Shown here in pieces: positions 35,284-46,110 of a stretch of 64,000 nt of DNA. The notes below the pieces were generated by a model. It was not told the DNA's origin. It did not search any database and saw only the letters and a list, made by a program, of their open reading frames with translations. The position numbers and the translations under genes are program-made. This DNA is from Plenodomus lindquistii (taxonomy: Eukaryota > Ascomycota > Dothideomycetes > Pleosporales > Leptosphaeriaceae), in contig JANUWI010000010.1 in assembly GCA_025504975.1 (NCBI GenBank), positions 1,426,001-1,490,000 on the forward strand, read 5' to 3'. Numbering within the stretch: position 1 is the first letter of the stretch; each line of letters begins with the position of its first letter.

Positions 35284-36150
35284 TTACTCTACGATCTTGA
35301 AGGTCGCTACTTTGTCTTCGTCTTGCGCGATCATCTTCAACAGCCCTGGCGGTTCTCCGAAAACCCACCCTTCTTCCCTCATCTTCTTAATATCCGGCTT
35401 CTCTTCTCCTTCCACGGCGCTTCTCGAAGACAACTTGTTCACGTTGTGCAAATCAATAAGATCCTGCATCTTACTAACAACCTCTTCGCTTTCATCTGCT
35501 CCCTTTTCCCTATCTAACCCCAGATCGTCAGAAAAGCTGAAGCGCGAGATTTTCTTGCCTTTCAAGCCTTCCGGGTCTTCCAAGGAGCCAAATGACCACC
35601 ATCGAATCGAAAGATCGCCGGGCCAGACATGGTAGGTGTCGCCGACTCGTAGAAAATGTTCAAGCTTTTCTTGGAGCGAGGTTAAGTCGTCGCCGAGACT
35701 CGACATAAGCCGTTCAGCAGAGAGCTCCCACGCAACTTGTACAGAACCTTTTCCTACCGGAGGAATTGTGATGAAAGTGAATCCAGGGGTATCAGGATCC
35801 TCAGGGCGTTTGGCAAGATCTGGGTCGCCTGATATCCGGTGGAACGTAATGCGCTTTGTGGGTCGGAGGTTAAGCACTTTTGCAGAGCCATCTACTTGTC
35901 GGGTAGAAGAAAATGCGAGTTCCGGTGAGTGCATATCGCCCTTGCGGAACGCATCCTCACGAGGCGTAGTGTCGAGACATGAGTACTTGGTCAAAATAGT
36001 AACGGGTCTATCTGGGAAGACCGAGGAGGTTTGGTGGATGGTCGCGATCAGCTTCAAAGGTGATGCCGAGGGGTTAGAGATTGAGAGAGTGGCTGGTGGA
36101 CAGAAGTTGAACTCAAGGGAGAGCTCAACTCCGTGGTTTTGAGACGACAT
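35284..36150 (-). CDS. Conserved hypothetical fungal protein
   Basis: A 288-aa intron-less protein from ATG 36148-36150. I recognise no named domain. The N-terminal half (about residues 8-160) looks like a beta-rich fold (LSLEFNFCPPATLSISNPSASPLKLIATIHQTSSVFPDRPVTILTKYS cut here for description), with alternating hydrophobic residues and VQVAWELS. It then has YHVWPGDLSIRWWSFGSLEDPEG and a charged C-terminal region ending in GWVFGEPP. Similar small proteins that start with sets of IxNPS-P-beta-strands are frequent in Pezizomycotina, with no known role. The normal base composition and codon use argue for a live gene even though it stands between two RIP blocks. Confidence 0.6.
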   Translation of the reverse strand: MSSQNHGVELSLEFNFCPPATLSISNPSASPLKLIATIHQTSSVFPDRPVTILTKYSCLDTTPREDAFRKGDMHSPELAFSSTRQVDGSAKVLNLRPTKRITFHRISGDPDLAKRPEDPDTPGFTFITIPPVGKGSVQVAWELSAERLMSSLGDDLTSLQEKLEHFLRVGDTYHVWPGDLSIRWWSFGSLEDPEGLKGKKISRFSFSDDLGLDREKGADESEEVVSKMQDLIDLHNVNKLSSRSAVEGEEKPDIKKMREEGWVFGEPPGLLKMIAQDEDKVATFKIVE

Positions 36151-37529
36151 ATGAAACTATTTGATATGGTGTTGTAGTAGGAGACTAAGAATGCACTGCC
36201 GTGGGTTGCAAAAATTCAAGACTGCAGAGGGCAAGGTCGAGAAGCTGGGGGTCGGGGGCCGTATTCTCTGATCTTTATCCACGTGCAGTCTAAAGTGCTT
36301 TTCTAACGTCATACCCTAACTATATAAAGAAATATATCAAAAATAGGCCTCTCAATCACTTGACTCAACCTGTCGGCGATGAATTGGGTCCGAGGCTGGT
36401 GCCTAGCATGACGTCACATATATTACCCCAACCTAACTGTTGGATCGCGGAGACCCAACCCCGCCCCCACATCTTTTAGCCCCCGTCTCTATTCTATTTT
36501 TGTACTCTTCTGGGATTCTACGATTTTAGTTTCTCGATCCTGATCACATGCCCATCTTCAGATGCGCAAAAAGCACCGAAGAACGACTTAACCATCGGAA
36601 GGTCTCAAGAATTCATCTGCTTAGGTTCAAACATCCACGAAGCATAGCCTGGAGCCTGAAGAGGACTTGGAACATCCCATTTGCCCCTCAATCTAGTCTA
36701 CAAACTGCGAGGGGGCAGGTACACACGTGCAACTGCTATAAGCTGATTCAACTAGGTACAGTGTTCTCAAAGGCTGAGATGCTCCGACAATCCGTCATCC
36801 TATTCCTTGCGAAATGGCCTACACCTTCATCCTGTATGCCTCTTACGACCAGAATGTCACAAATGTGGTATGCTTTCGTCTTCGTAGGATCGTTTATGAA
36901 ACATGAGATCGAATCCCATCGTCGATGCGACTTACCATACCTTGATCTTTACTGGAGGCCTGGAAAAACTTATTGTAAGGGATTAACCACGATTCAACTA
37001 CCGTCAGTGCCAGTTGTACCTTGTAAAGAATTGTTTCATCCTCCGTATAGATCTGAGTAGTGGTTCCGCTGCGCCGAGTGCGCCTTATGATCTTGTCAGC
37101 AGCTTACTGGACCCCAAGCATGGTGTTTCAAACATTCGCATTACCTCTCAAAATACCCACATTGCCCTTTCTTGGCCCCATCTTGTCTTTCATCTTCGTC
37201 ACTTGCTTACATTTGGCGCAAAGCTTCGCCTCCACCACAGCCCTTATCCCTCCGTTGAAATTGCTCACTGGCGATGGAGACACAGCCACATCAGGCCACA
37301 ATGCTGGACAAGTCTTGAAATAGACCAATCCAACGAGAGGGCTTCTCTAAGCGCATAGCTACACTTCTACTAGAAGAAGATCATTCAGGTACTGTGAACT
37401 TGTATAAAAAGGCTACCACGAACACCATAGAGGTCTTTCAATAGCAGGAACTTCCAATCTCTCTTCTTTATCAACACTAGCACGTACTATTCTTTCAACT
37501 CCATAACCTTTCAAACAGGCTACTACATC
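36151..37529. other. Intergenic, no convincing gene
   Basis: About 1.4 kb of ordinary composition. A frame of 170 codons (36,548-37,060) has no domain, no good start context and no supporting introns. A TATAAAAA box at 37,403-37,410 probably belongs to the metalloprotease gene 120 bp downstream. Confidence 0.45.
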
Positions 37530-38569
37530 ATGTACTTCACTCAAGTATCACTTGTCGTGCTCGCTGGAGCAACGATTGCTACTGCTGCACCCCTCGAAGC
37601 TCCTAAACATACCCTCTATAGGCGCACAGCGCAATACCACAGCAGTTGCGATAAGCCTGGCCCTGATGGCGGAGAAAACATGAAAGCAAAGGCCCAAAGA
37701 GCCTTCACAGACGCATCGCAGATGGCATACCAGACACAGATTCGCCATGACAACAGTGGCAACGCTTTCACAGAGAGCTCTGCGTAAGTAAAATATCAGG
37801 AACTACCAGTTGAGCGTCTGGGGTCTGACTTTGTGAACAGGTACAAGCATTATTTCGCCGACGCGGACAAGGACCAAGTCAAGCGAATGATGCAGGTTAT
37901 CTATAACAGCCGCCTTCCAGTGGATGACAACGACGGCGGTCAGGGCTACTTCATCGACATTCGCTGTGGTAACAGTGAGGACCCTCAAACATGCAGTGGA
38001 TCCACTCTGGCTGGCACGAACGCGAGGCCTGGTCAATCAGTTGTAAGTCAGCCCTTCTTGGAGGTATCAAATGCCATACAGATGTTAACGTCGCATTCAA
38101 GATGGTTCTCTGCGATCGCTTTTTCCGCAACTCCGAGCCACGCACCAAGACCGACTTCCAAACCAAGAAATTCGACGACAGTCGCAACGGCTGGTGCCAG
38201 CCCAACGAAGAATTCCCCTTCTTCGAAATCGCGGGTCTGACAATTTTCCACGAAATGACACATCTGCACACCGTCGGCCAGAGGGCTGGACTCGAAGCCT
38301 TCCCCGACCCCGATGGCTACAGCACCTCTGGCACGATCGATATCTACGAGAAGGGTGGCGACGATGACCGTGCGAAGTACAAGGACATGGATCCCTGGAA
38401 AGCGGCCCGGAAGCTCAAGCAGCTTTGGGATGAGTACGATGCGGACAACTCAAAGTACAAGCCCTTGTGGAGCCCGATTCACAACGCAGATAGTTATGCC
38501 GCCGCGGCATTGGAGTTTTCGTATCTAGAGCCTTGTAAATGGGATGTGATCTTGCCCAACTCGGTCTGA
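37530..38569 (+). CDS. Secreted M35-like (deuterolysin/aspzincin) metalloprotease
   Basis: Three exons, 37530-37783, 37841-38042 and 38102-38569. Introns are 57 and 59 bp, the second with a TTAAC branch site. The joined product is 307 aa and phases agree. The N-terminus has a clear signal peptide (MYFTQVSLVVLAGATIATAA). The zinc site HEMTH is in exon 3 (about 38,251-38,265), preceded by PFFEIAGLTIF and followed by a Thr/Asp-bearing segment that could hold the aspzincin Asp. There are eight or so Cys, fitting disulfides in a secreted enzyme. M35 enzymes cleave proteins with lysine-rich or basic targets. A TATAAAAA box is 120 bp upstream. The gene is an island between two RIP blocks, a location often enriched for secreted, host-interaction proteins; that role is an inference. 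Confidence 0.8.
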
Positions 38570-38719
38570 GAATCTTGTTTGATCACCCTCTATTTTGGAT
38601 ACATATTTTCCTACACCTTGTATGGATATCATGATAGGCTTGGATGGCGTTCTTATAAGTACATATATTAGACATTAGGATATAAGGCCAATACATGCCT
38701 TCGCAAACTAGCAAGTTAA

Positions 38720-39055
38720 TATTTTTAAATGTTAGAGCACTCTATAGCCTACTACCTAGAACTATTACTAGAGAGGGGCTAGTAATAAGAACAAAGGCTA
38801 AAAATAGATATAAATTTAGACCTAAGTTTTTAAACTTTAAAATCTAATATAAAAAACTATATTTATATAAATAGAATATATATACTAGCTAAACTCTAAT
38901 ATCTATTCTATAAATAATTCTACTATAATTTTTACTTTTCTATATAAAATTTTAGTATTAATATAGATATATAAATAGAATTATTTTAAACTTTAGAGTA
39001 AAATTCTTTACTTTTTTTATACTTTAAAATTAATATAACTTAAATACTACGTAAT
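38720..39055. repeat. RIP-degraded TA-rich DNA
   Basis: TA-rich DNA beginning about 150 bp after the metalloprotease stop; no surviving frames. It leads into the left terminal inverted repeat of the degraded transposon. Confidence 0.7.
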
Positions 39056-40890
39056 ATACCTTATAGACAAGCAGTCTACACAGACAAGTAGTCTATTTCT
39101 ACTAAAACTCTACTAAAACTACACTCTATTCTAGTTTAAAGTAGCATAATATAGCGCTATATAGTATAAAACTAGCTTAAATACTATTCTATAACTACTT
39201 CTACTTTACTTTTATATATTTGTAAGTTATACTCTATTTTATAGTACTATATATAGTATTATACCTACTTATAACTTTTACTAGCCTGCTTTTTTTTTTT
39301 TACTTTTTTTCTATTACTACGCGCTTTAAACTCTTTTAAAGTAGTTAAATATAGGCCCTTTTTAGCTGTAAGGTTACTTTTATACTAAACCTACTTCTTT
39401 TTATATAATTTATAACGCGTAGCGGCTTTATTAGTAGTTTAAAGCTTAGTAATTTTTTTCTACGCTAATACTAGCTTATACGCGATAATTACAGCCCTTT
39501 TTAATACTTTTTTAAAGGCTTTAACTATAGAAATTAGTAAGCTATCTATATACCTCTAAATTTTTACCTTTATAAATATTAATTATAACTTTAGTTTAAA
39601 AGTATTGTTTAGAGTTTGTAACTGCTAAAGCTTATTATTAATAGAGAGTAGTAATAGAGTGCGTAACTAGACTTTAAAGTATAATATAACTAACTCTAGT
39701 TTATATAAAACTAGTCTAGTGCTTTAAAACTTTTTTTAGATATTACTAGAAGTTATTATAGCTTTATAAGCGCGTATAAAGTAAAGTAAAAACTTAAGCT
39801 TTATAATATATATAATATAGTTATATATAAACTTTTTAGCTTAGTAGCTATATACCTGCTTTAAAAAAGCAAAATAACTTATATTAAATAGCTAGAAAAG
39901 GTATAATAAGTAAAAAGGTATATATATAGTAATAATTTTCTTTTTTTTATAGTATTACTAGAATTTAAATAAGTTATAGCTTTTATAGCTGTTAATAATA
40001 AATAGCTAGTACCCTCTAATAGTACGCGTTTTAGTATAGGTATTAAAGTACTCTAGCTACTAATATCTAAGCTTATTAGTTATTTAGCTATTTTTAGAGA
40101 CTATAATAATCTAATTTCTAGGCAGGCTGTCCTCTTTATACTAGGCTAAAAAATAGTAGTAGCCTTTAAAAATAATAAAGGGTAGAATAGCCTATTCTAT
40201 TGCGTTAATCCTCTAGATAACTATTATCTATTTCTAGTTACTCTACTAGACTACCTTTAGTTATTTTTAATACTCTAAAGCTATAATAACTACTTCTATT
40301 AATATCTAGCCTATTATAAAGCCTATTTTGTTAAAGTTATACATGTTTTTATTCTAGATACTATACTTCTTTTTTATATTAGCTACTAGTTTAAACTAGG
40401 CTTTAATAACTTTTAAGTTTTTATATAAAGCTTTTTTATAGTTATACTTATAATTAAACTTTATTTTAAACTTAGAGCGGCGTTTAATAAATATACTAGG
40501 CTAGTTTACGCTAATATAGTCTAGATTACGTTTATTACGTAATAAATTAGCTATATTTACTATAGCTATAAGCTTTAGAGAAAATCCTTACGTATATAGC
40601 TTAAGTATATACTAAATAATTACCTCTTTTTTATTTTTATCTAGTTTTTTTAGATTAGGCGTATAATCTCTATATAGAGGTTAACTAGCGCGTTTTTAAT
40701 ATAAAGTAGTATAGAAGACGTTATAAATAGCTATAGCGCGTTATAAAAAGAGATTTATATTTTATTTTAAAGCCTATAGCGCAAGCTATATCTAAGCTTT
40801 ATTAGAGGGTTTTATCTAGTATTATTAGTAGAATATTACGTAAGTATGTGTAGTTTTAGTAGAGTTTTAGTAAAAGTAAACTGCTTGTCT

Positions 40891-41077
40891 TGTCAGATTG
40901 ACGGAGTTATTCTAGAGCCAGTAGATAAGCGGGGCACAGGGTGCGCTAGCGCACCCTGTAGCCGACGCGACAAAACTAGCCTCCTGAGCAACGCTCGGAG
41001 AAGACACAATCAATGATCTCAACCCTCATCAAATTCATCAATATTCGTGCACTTTCAATAGTACCGTGCATCTGACA
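40891..41077 (+). repeat. Copia 5' LTR
   Basis: 187 bp, TGTCAG...CTGACA. It includes a perfect 24-bp palindrome at 40,936-40,959 (half-site ACAGGGTGCGCT). One base differs from the 3' LTR (AAAACT versus AAACCT after GACGCGAC). Confidence 0.95.
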
Positions 41078-41132
41078 ATTAAGAGTCTCACTGCCGACTA
41101 CCGCTCAGGCCACCCCAACACGTCTATCCAAC

Positions 41133-42323
41133 ATGACGACAATGCGTGATCCAACAGCTATCCTACGGGATCACACAGACTACACAACATGGATGACGCA
41201 GCTCAAAGCGCGCTGCATCGCACATAACATCTGGGACAAGATCAATCCTAAGTCTACTACCCGGCCAACAGTTAAACCGGTAGCAGAAAGAGCCCCGGTG
41301 ATTGCTGATTACGCGCCAGCCAATGCAAGTAACACAAGCCCAAGAAGGATCACCGATCTCTCCACAGCAGGCCAGAAGGCTTTCCGGGATGACCTCGAGT
41401 ATCACAAAATCCTCCTCGAACAATACAAGAACGACCGACATGACTACGAGAAAGAGCAATCCAGCCTTCAGCACATCGTAGCGTTCATCCAATCAACAGT
41501 AACACCGCATCTGCTCCGAACCTGTTGCCTACCCGACCAATCCCTCCGAAAATGGCTCATAAGCCTCGAAGCGACGATTGGGATTGACGAACAACTGGAA
41601 CAAGAGCGAGCCCGCGAACGATACCTTCAGGCATTGAAGCCAATGAGAACCTCCGCGCACTGGGATAGCTGGCTCGCAGAATACGACCAAGCCGCAACTG
41701 AAGCAGAGGCATACAACGTACCGGAAGTACTGCAGATCAATGCAGTAACAAAAGATTTCCTCACATCGGTTAACAAGGTGGCAAATGTGTGGGCAACCAC
41801 CTTCCAGGACTCTGGACGATACCAACCCGGAATGAACCGCAAAGAGATGATGAAACGCTATCGGGAGTACATGATGAATAACCATCCCCTGAAAACAGGG
41901 AAGAGCAAAGCAAGTTTCATTGCAGCTCATGACGAGGCTTCACATGACACCGCTGAGGGCGAAGCCCATCAGGACAGTACAAGGGACGCCTCTACTGTGA
42001 ACAGCGCGCCATCTCGCCGGGGAAGACCCCGTAATCAACGCGGCAACGATCGAAAGCGACAAGCCGAGAGACCTCCAGAAGGCTCATACTCCTCCACAAA
42101 ATGCTTAGCATGTGGACAACGCCATGCCTTGAAGGACTGCTACTACCTACATGAGGAGAAAGCACCCGGCTGGTGGAAACCAAACGAGTCCGTAAAGGAG
42201 CTCGTCAAATTCAAGAAGGAACAAGACCCAGAACTACAAGGGCTAATCCGCTCACAGAGCCGACCCCGCACAAGGACGCCAACTATCAAGCAGTCCCATA
42301 CCCCAACTCCGGAAATAGAATGA
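41133..42323 (+). CDS. gag: Copia Gag polyprotein
   Basis: 396 codons from ATG 41133, 55 bp after the LTR. The N-terminal half is a UBN2/Gag-like helical domain (DYTTWMTQLKARC). A zinc knuckle of the CCHC type is at about residues 330-345: CLACGQRHALKDC, that is C-x2-C-x3-H-x4-C, followed by EKAPGWW. The frame ends at TGA 42,321-42,323 and continues in the same frame directly into the protease, so Gag and Pol are probably made from one message with readthrough of this stop (see findings). Confidence 0.88.
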   Translation: MTTMRDPTAILRDHTDYTTWMTQLKARCIAHNIWDKINPKSTTRPTVKPVAERAPVIADYAPANASNTSPRRITDLSTAGQKAFRDDLEYHKILLEQYKNDRHDYEKEQSSLQHIVAFIQSTVTPHLLRTCCLPDQSLRKWLISLEATIGIDEQLEQERARERYLQALKPMRTSAHWDSWLAEYDQAATEAEAYNVPEVLQINAVTKDFLTSVNKVANVWATTFQDSGRYQPGMNRKEMMKRYREYMMNNHPLKTGKSKASFIAAHDEASHDTAEGEAHQDSTRDASTVNSAPSRRGRPRNQRGNDRKRQAERPPEGSYSSTKCLACGQRHALKDCYYLHEEKAPGWWKPNESVKELVKFKKEQDPELQGLIRSQSRPRTRTPTIKQSHTPTPEIE

Positions 42324-45300
42324 CTATATGGTCGTCAAATCACGCAAGTTGGAGGTTCCGAGGATCGGTTCCTGGCAACGTCCAATACAGAGGCAGGCTT
42401 CGCTGCCACAACAAGTGATTATCCGCTCCGAAATTCATACATTCTGGATTCAGGCACGACATGCCATATTACGAACGATCCCCAACGCATATATGACTAT
42501 CGCGCACCCGGACCCTCAGACTATATATGGGCCGGTAACACACAAGTCTGGATCAGGGGGTACGGCTCCATCCGGCTGCCCCTCAGGCACGATCAGCGAA
42601 CGACGAGAATAACGCTCCATGACGTAGCCGTCTGTCCTGACTTCCTCTGTAATCTTGTATCCTTCCGATTACTCCGACAACAAGGAATATGGTGGGACAC
42701 CAGAACCGATCCAACAACGCTACGAGCGTCGGACAGCACAATCATTGGACGCCTGCAGGAGCTGTACGGCCAATGGGTAATCGAGCACCACACATTGGCA
42801 CCTGCGGCTTACCACACACACCAAGCAACGTCGCGTACACCGAGACGAGCTCAGATAGCCCCAGCACTCGTATGGCACAAGAGACTTGGGCATCCCGGTC
42901 CAGCAACCGTGGAGCACCTCATGCAGCAAGCTGAGGGGGTGCGAGTGAAAGGCATTACTACAGTAGAGTGCAACTCCTGTGGACGAGCCAAGGCCCGGCG
43001 TCAAATCAGACGGGCCCCACGAAATACAGATTACGAAGGACCAGGAGAGAGACTGGCCATCGATTTCCATTCATACGAACACCAAAGCATCACCAAAGAA
43101 AGGAGCCAGATGCTCATCACCGACAGATACTCAGGAATGCAATGGGACTATTACTTCACCGACAACAGGACCGCAAAGTCCATCATCAAAGCATTCTCTA
43201 ACTTCATTCTATTTCTCAAGAACCATTTCAACATCACCGTAAAGATCATCGAAGCGGACAACGAAATCACAACGGTCAAGCCAGAGGTACAGCGCTACCT
43301 TTCATCGCAAGGCATTGTTATTGAGCCCTCGGCCCCGGATACACAAGCACAGAACGGAGGCGCCGAACGCTCAGGGGGTGTAAACAAGGAGAAAGCGCGC
43401 GCAATGCGACTCGACGCCAATCTCTCATGGGAGCTCTGGCCGGAGATAACGCGAGCCGCCGTCTACCTATACAACCGATCGCCTAACTACGCAAACAACT
43501 GGAAGACTCCATACGAGATCTTCTTCACTCGCGTGGCCTTTAGCAACGGCATAGTCACGTCGATACGAAAACCAAACCTTGCTCACCTTAGAGCATACGG
43601 CTGCAAAGCGTTCGCCATGACCGACGACACGTATCGCGGAAAAGGACGCTTGCAACGCCTTGATCCAAAAGCCTGGGTAGGATACCTAGTAGGATATCGA
43701 TCTACCAACATCTACAGGATATGGATCCCATCCCTGGCCAAGGTCATTAGCACTAGGGACGTCACCTTTGACGAACAAACAACTTTTGAGGGGAAGGTAG
43801 AAGACCTGATGGACAACCTCATGCACAGCACACTAAGAGAAATCGCCACGCTTGTGAGGACCATGGAGCTCCCTTCACCAGCACACGAACCGGAAACTGA
43901 ATCCTTCCACGAGGACGATGCTCTTGAAGAGGCCTCAGAGCCACATCCTGAAGCAGATCCGCCGGGATACTACAACGGTAGGAAGATTAGGGATCATTAC
44001 CCATCTCCACCGCCGACGCCGCCACCAGCGGCTCTCCTTGCACAATTCATGGCAGGGACACACCCTGAGGAACAATCGGTGTCATCCCGTACAATCCCAT
44101 GGGCAGCAGCGTTTACCGCAGGAACCCAAGCAGGCAACATAGGGACGACCGGAGGAGAAGCCATTGACAAAGCCCGATTGAGAAGGATGCTTGCCACCGG
44201 CTCGAGACCCCATCGCAGCCAGCTACCGCCTCCTCCCACGTACAAAAGCAAGCTTGAGGATCATCCACTAGGCGCCGAGTTTAAACAAGCTGAACTTGAC
44301 CATCTTTTGAGCCATGCTCAGATGGGTTCATGGACTGAAGTTCCAATCAGAACGGCTAAGTCAACGGGACAACAGATCCTTGACTGCATGTGGGTCTACA
44401 CGTACAAGCTGGATAAAGACCACAACCTCCTCAAATGCAAGGCGCGACTAGTGGTCCGAGGAGATCAACAGAGAAACATTACCTCTCAAGACACCTACGC
44501 AGCCACACTAGCTAGCCGCTCGTTCAGAATGTTGATGGCAATCGCAGCCCAGCACGAACTAGAGCTCAAGCAATTCGACGTTACGAACGCGTTCGTACAC
44601 GCAGCGATGGACCGAGTTGTCTACATGCGTATGCCGAAAGGCCATCAGAAGGCCGGCACGATCCTACAAGTCAACAAGGCATTATATGGCCTTAGGATCT
44701 CACCACTGCTCTGGCAGAAGGAGTTCACAGCAACCCTGCAGAGGCTCGGCTTTGAAGCTATACCACATGAGCCGTGCTGCCTTATTAAGGGCAGTATCAT
44801 TATCTTCTTTTACGTTGATGATATCATCATGGCTTATCCAACAGGGCAGGATCAGCAGGCTACCGGAGTAATGGAGCAGCTGAAGAAGCAGTACACGATT
44901 ACCGGAGGACACGACTTACAATGGTTCCTCGGGATGGAGATAATCCGTGACCGAGCCTCGCGCCGGATCCAACTCTCCCAGGCCTCCTACTGCGACAAGA
45001 TCAGTCGACTGATCGACGATCGAGGAGTAGCACACGACACTCCGATGGCAGCCATTGAGCTATTGCCAAGCGACGGACTAGCGAGCCACGCGGACGTCAA
45101 CAAATATCAACGAAAGATTGGATCACTTCTCTTCGCCGCAGTCACCACGCGACCAGACATCTCATTTGCTACGTCACGACTAGCAAGGCATCTTACCAAT
45201 CCCAGCCATGAACATCACAAAGCTGCAGACCGAGTCTTGATGTATCTTCAGGACACCAAATCAACCGTGTTGCAACTCGGGGGTGGCTCACGCCTTCAAG

Positions 45301-45848
45301 TCGCAAGCGACGCCTCCTTTGCTGACAACACACGAGATAGGAAAAGCTCACAGGGCTACGCAATTAAGCTATACAACGGGCTTATCGCCTGGAAAGCAAA
45401 CAAGCAGGACACGGTAACCACGTCGACCACCGAAGCCGAACTCCTCGCTCTGTCCCAAGTCGCCAAGGAAGCTCTCTTTATCTCGAGGCTCCTTCAGGAG
45501 CTCCACGTCAAGATTGAGCCAGGACCTATTATCATTGAATGCGACAATCAACAGACCATCCGACTACTCACCGCGGAGGTCTCAAAGCTCCAAACCAAGC
45601 TCCGACACGTTGATATCCACAACCACTGGCTACGGCAGGAAGTACAACAACAACGGATAAACGTACAGTACGTACAGTCATCAGAAATGATCGCAGACGG
45701 CCTCACAAAGGCCCTGCCGAAGGGATCCTGGGGAAGGTTCCTCCATCAACTCGGACTTATCAAAGCTGAGACGCTCTCAACGCCAACGAACGAGACTCCG
45801 ATTGAGGAAATCCAACAGCAACTAGACCACCTCTCAATAACTCCTTAG
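42324..45848 (+). CDS. pol: Copia Pol polyprotein (protease-integrase-RT-RNase H)
   Basis: The frame is open from the codon after the gag TGA to TAG at 45,846-45,848 (about 1,174 codons). Domains in order: aspartic protease with LDSGTTCHIT (42,441-42,470); pre-integrase zinc-binding segment HKRLGHPGPATVEHL with C..CGRAKA; integrase core with LAIDF, a later IEADNEI and the D-D-E region's GGAERSGGVNKEKARAMR; RT with FDVTNAFVHAAMD, QVNKALYGLRISPLLW and the catalytic FFYVDD (about 44,807-44,826); RNase H with VASDASFADN, STTEAELLALSQ, IECDNQQT and IADGLTKALPK. The order integrase before RT marks Ty1/Copia. No frameshifts or RIP stops. The first possible ATG is far downstream, so translation must come through the gag frame. 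Confidence 0.93.
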   Translation, partial: LYGRQITQVGGSEDRFLATSNTEAGFAATTSDYPLRNSYILDSGTTCHITNDPQRIYDYRAPGPSDYIWAGNTQVWIRGYGSIRLPLRHDQRTTRITLHDVAVCPDFLCNLVSFRLLRQQGIWWDTRTDPTTLRASDSTIIGRLQELYGQWVIEHHTLAPAAYHTHQATSRTPRRAQIAPALVWHKRLGHPGPATVEHLMQQAEGVRVKGITTVECNSCGRAKARRQIRRAPRNTDYEGPGERLAIDFHSYEHQSITKERSQMLITDRYSGMQWDYYFTDNRTAKSIIKAFSNFILFLKNHFNITVKIIEADNEITTVKPEVQRYLSSQGIVIEPSAPDTQAQNGGAERSGGVNKEKARAMRLDANLSWELWPEITRAAVYLYNRSPNYANNWKTPYEIFFTRVAFSNGIVTSIRKPNLAHLRAYGCKAFAMTDDTYRGKGRLQRLDPKAWVGYLVGYRSTNIYRIWIPSLAKVISTRDVTFDEQTTFEGKVEDLMDNLMHSTLREIATLVRTMELPSPAHEPETESFHEDDALEEASEPHPEADPPGYYNGRKIRDHYPSPPPTPPPAALLAQFMAGTHPEEQSVSSRTIPWAAAFTAGTQAGNIGTTGGEAIDKARLRRMLATGSRPHRSQLPPPPTYKSKLEDHPLGAEFKQAELDHLLSHAQMGSWTEVPIRTAKSTGQQILDCMWVYTYKLDKDHNLLKCKARLVVRGDQQRNITSQDTYAATLASRSFRMLMAIAAQHELELKQFDVTNAFVHAAMDRVVYMRMPKGHQKAGTILQVNKALYGLRISPLLWQKEFTATLQRLGFEAIPHEPCCLIKGSIIIFFYVDDIIMAYPTGQDQQATGVMEQLKKQYTITGGHDLQWFLGMEIIRDRASRRIQLSQASYCDKISRLIDDRGVAHDTPMAAIELLPSDGLASHADVNKYQRKIGSLLFAAVTTRPDISFATSRLARHLTNPSHEHHKAADRVLMYLQDTKSTVLQLGGGSRLQVASDASFADNTRDRKSSQGYAIKLYNGLIAWKANKQDTVTTSTTEAELLALSQVAKEALFISRLLQELHVKIEPGPIIIECDNQQTIRLLTAEVSKLQTKLRHVDIHNHWLRQEVQQQRINVQYVQSSEMIADGLTKALPKGSWGRFLHQLGLIKAETLSTPTNETPIEEIQQQLDHLSITP

Positions 45849-45892
45849 GAGAAAGGTTTCAGCCAGCAATAGCTTCCAGGCTGAAGGGGGTG

Positions 45893-46079
45893 TGTCAGAT
45901 TGACGGAGTTATTCTAGAGCCAGTAGATAAGCGGGGCACAGGGTGCGCTAGCGCACCCTGTAGCCGACGCGACAAACCTAGCCTCCTGAGCAACGCTCGG
46001 AGAAGACACAATCAATGATCTCAACCCTCATCAAATTCATCAATATTCGTGCACTTTCAATAGTACCGTGCATCTGACA
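45893..46079 (+). repeat. Copia 3' LTR
   Basis: 187 bp, matching the 5' LTR except for one base. Carries the same palindrome at 45,938-45,961. Followed by the TSD copy TGTCT. Confidence 0.95.
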
Positions 46080-46110
46080 TGTCTATATAGACTACTTATC
46101 TATAAAATAC

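Larger units (their letters stand above)
40891..46079 (+). mobile_element. Young, nearly intact Ty1/Copia LTR retrotransposon
   Basis: 5,189 bp, flanked by the 5-bp target-site duplication TGTCT (40,886-40,890 and 46,080-46,084). Two 187-bp LTRs begin TGTCAG and end CTGACA and differ at only one visible base, so the insertion is recent. A purine-rich tract GAAGGGGGTG precedes the 3' LTR. gag and pol are intact apart from one internal TGA. Unlike its surroundings it shows no RIP, so it arrived after the region decayed. It sits in the right TIR of an older transposon. Confidence 0.95.
39056..46110. mobile_element. RIP-degraded TIR DNA transposon (~1.87 kb without its Copia insertion)
   Basis: The ends at about 39,056-39,124 and at 40,849-40,890 + 46,085-46,110 are inverted repeats of ~70 bp once the Copia element and one TSD copy are removed. 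The innermost 25 bp of the repeat match perfectly, and the rest differs mainly by C/T or G/A. Each TIR contains two direct copies of an AGACAAGYAGTCTA-type motif. The interior is fully RIPped, so no transposase can be read. The size and probable TA flanks suggest a Tc1/mariner-Fot1 type element, which is inference only. The Copia element interrupts the right TIR. Confidence 0.65.

Noticed and set aside
36548..37060. 170-codon frame upstream of the metalloprotease
   Set aside because: No domain, no signal peptide, no conserved-looking blocks.
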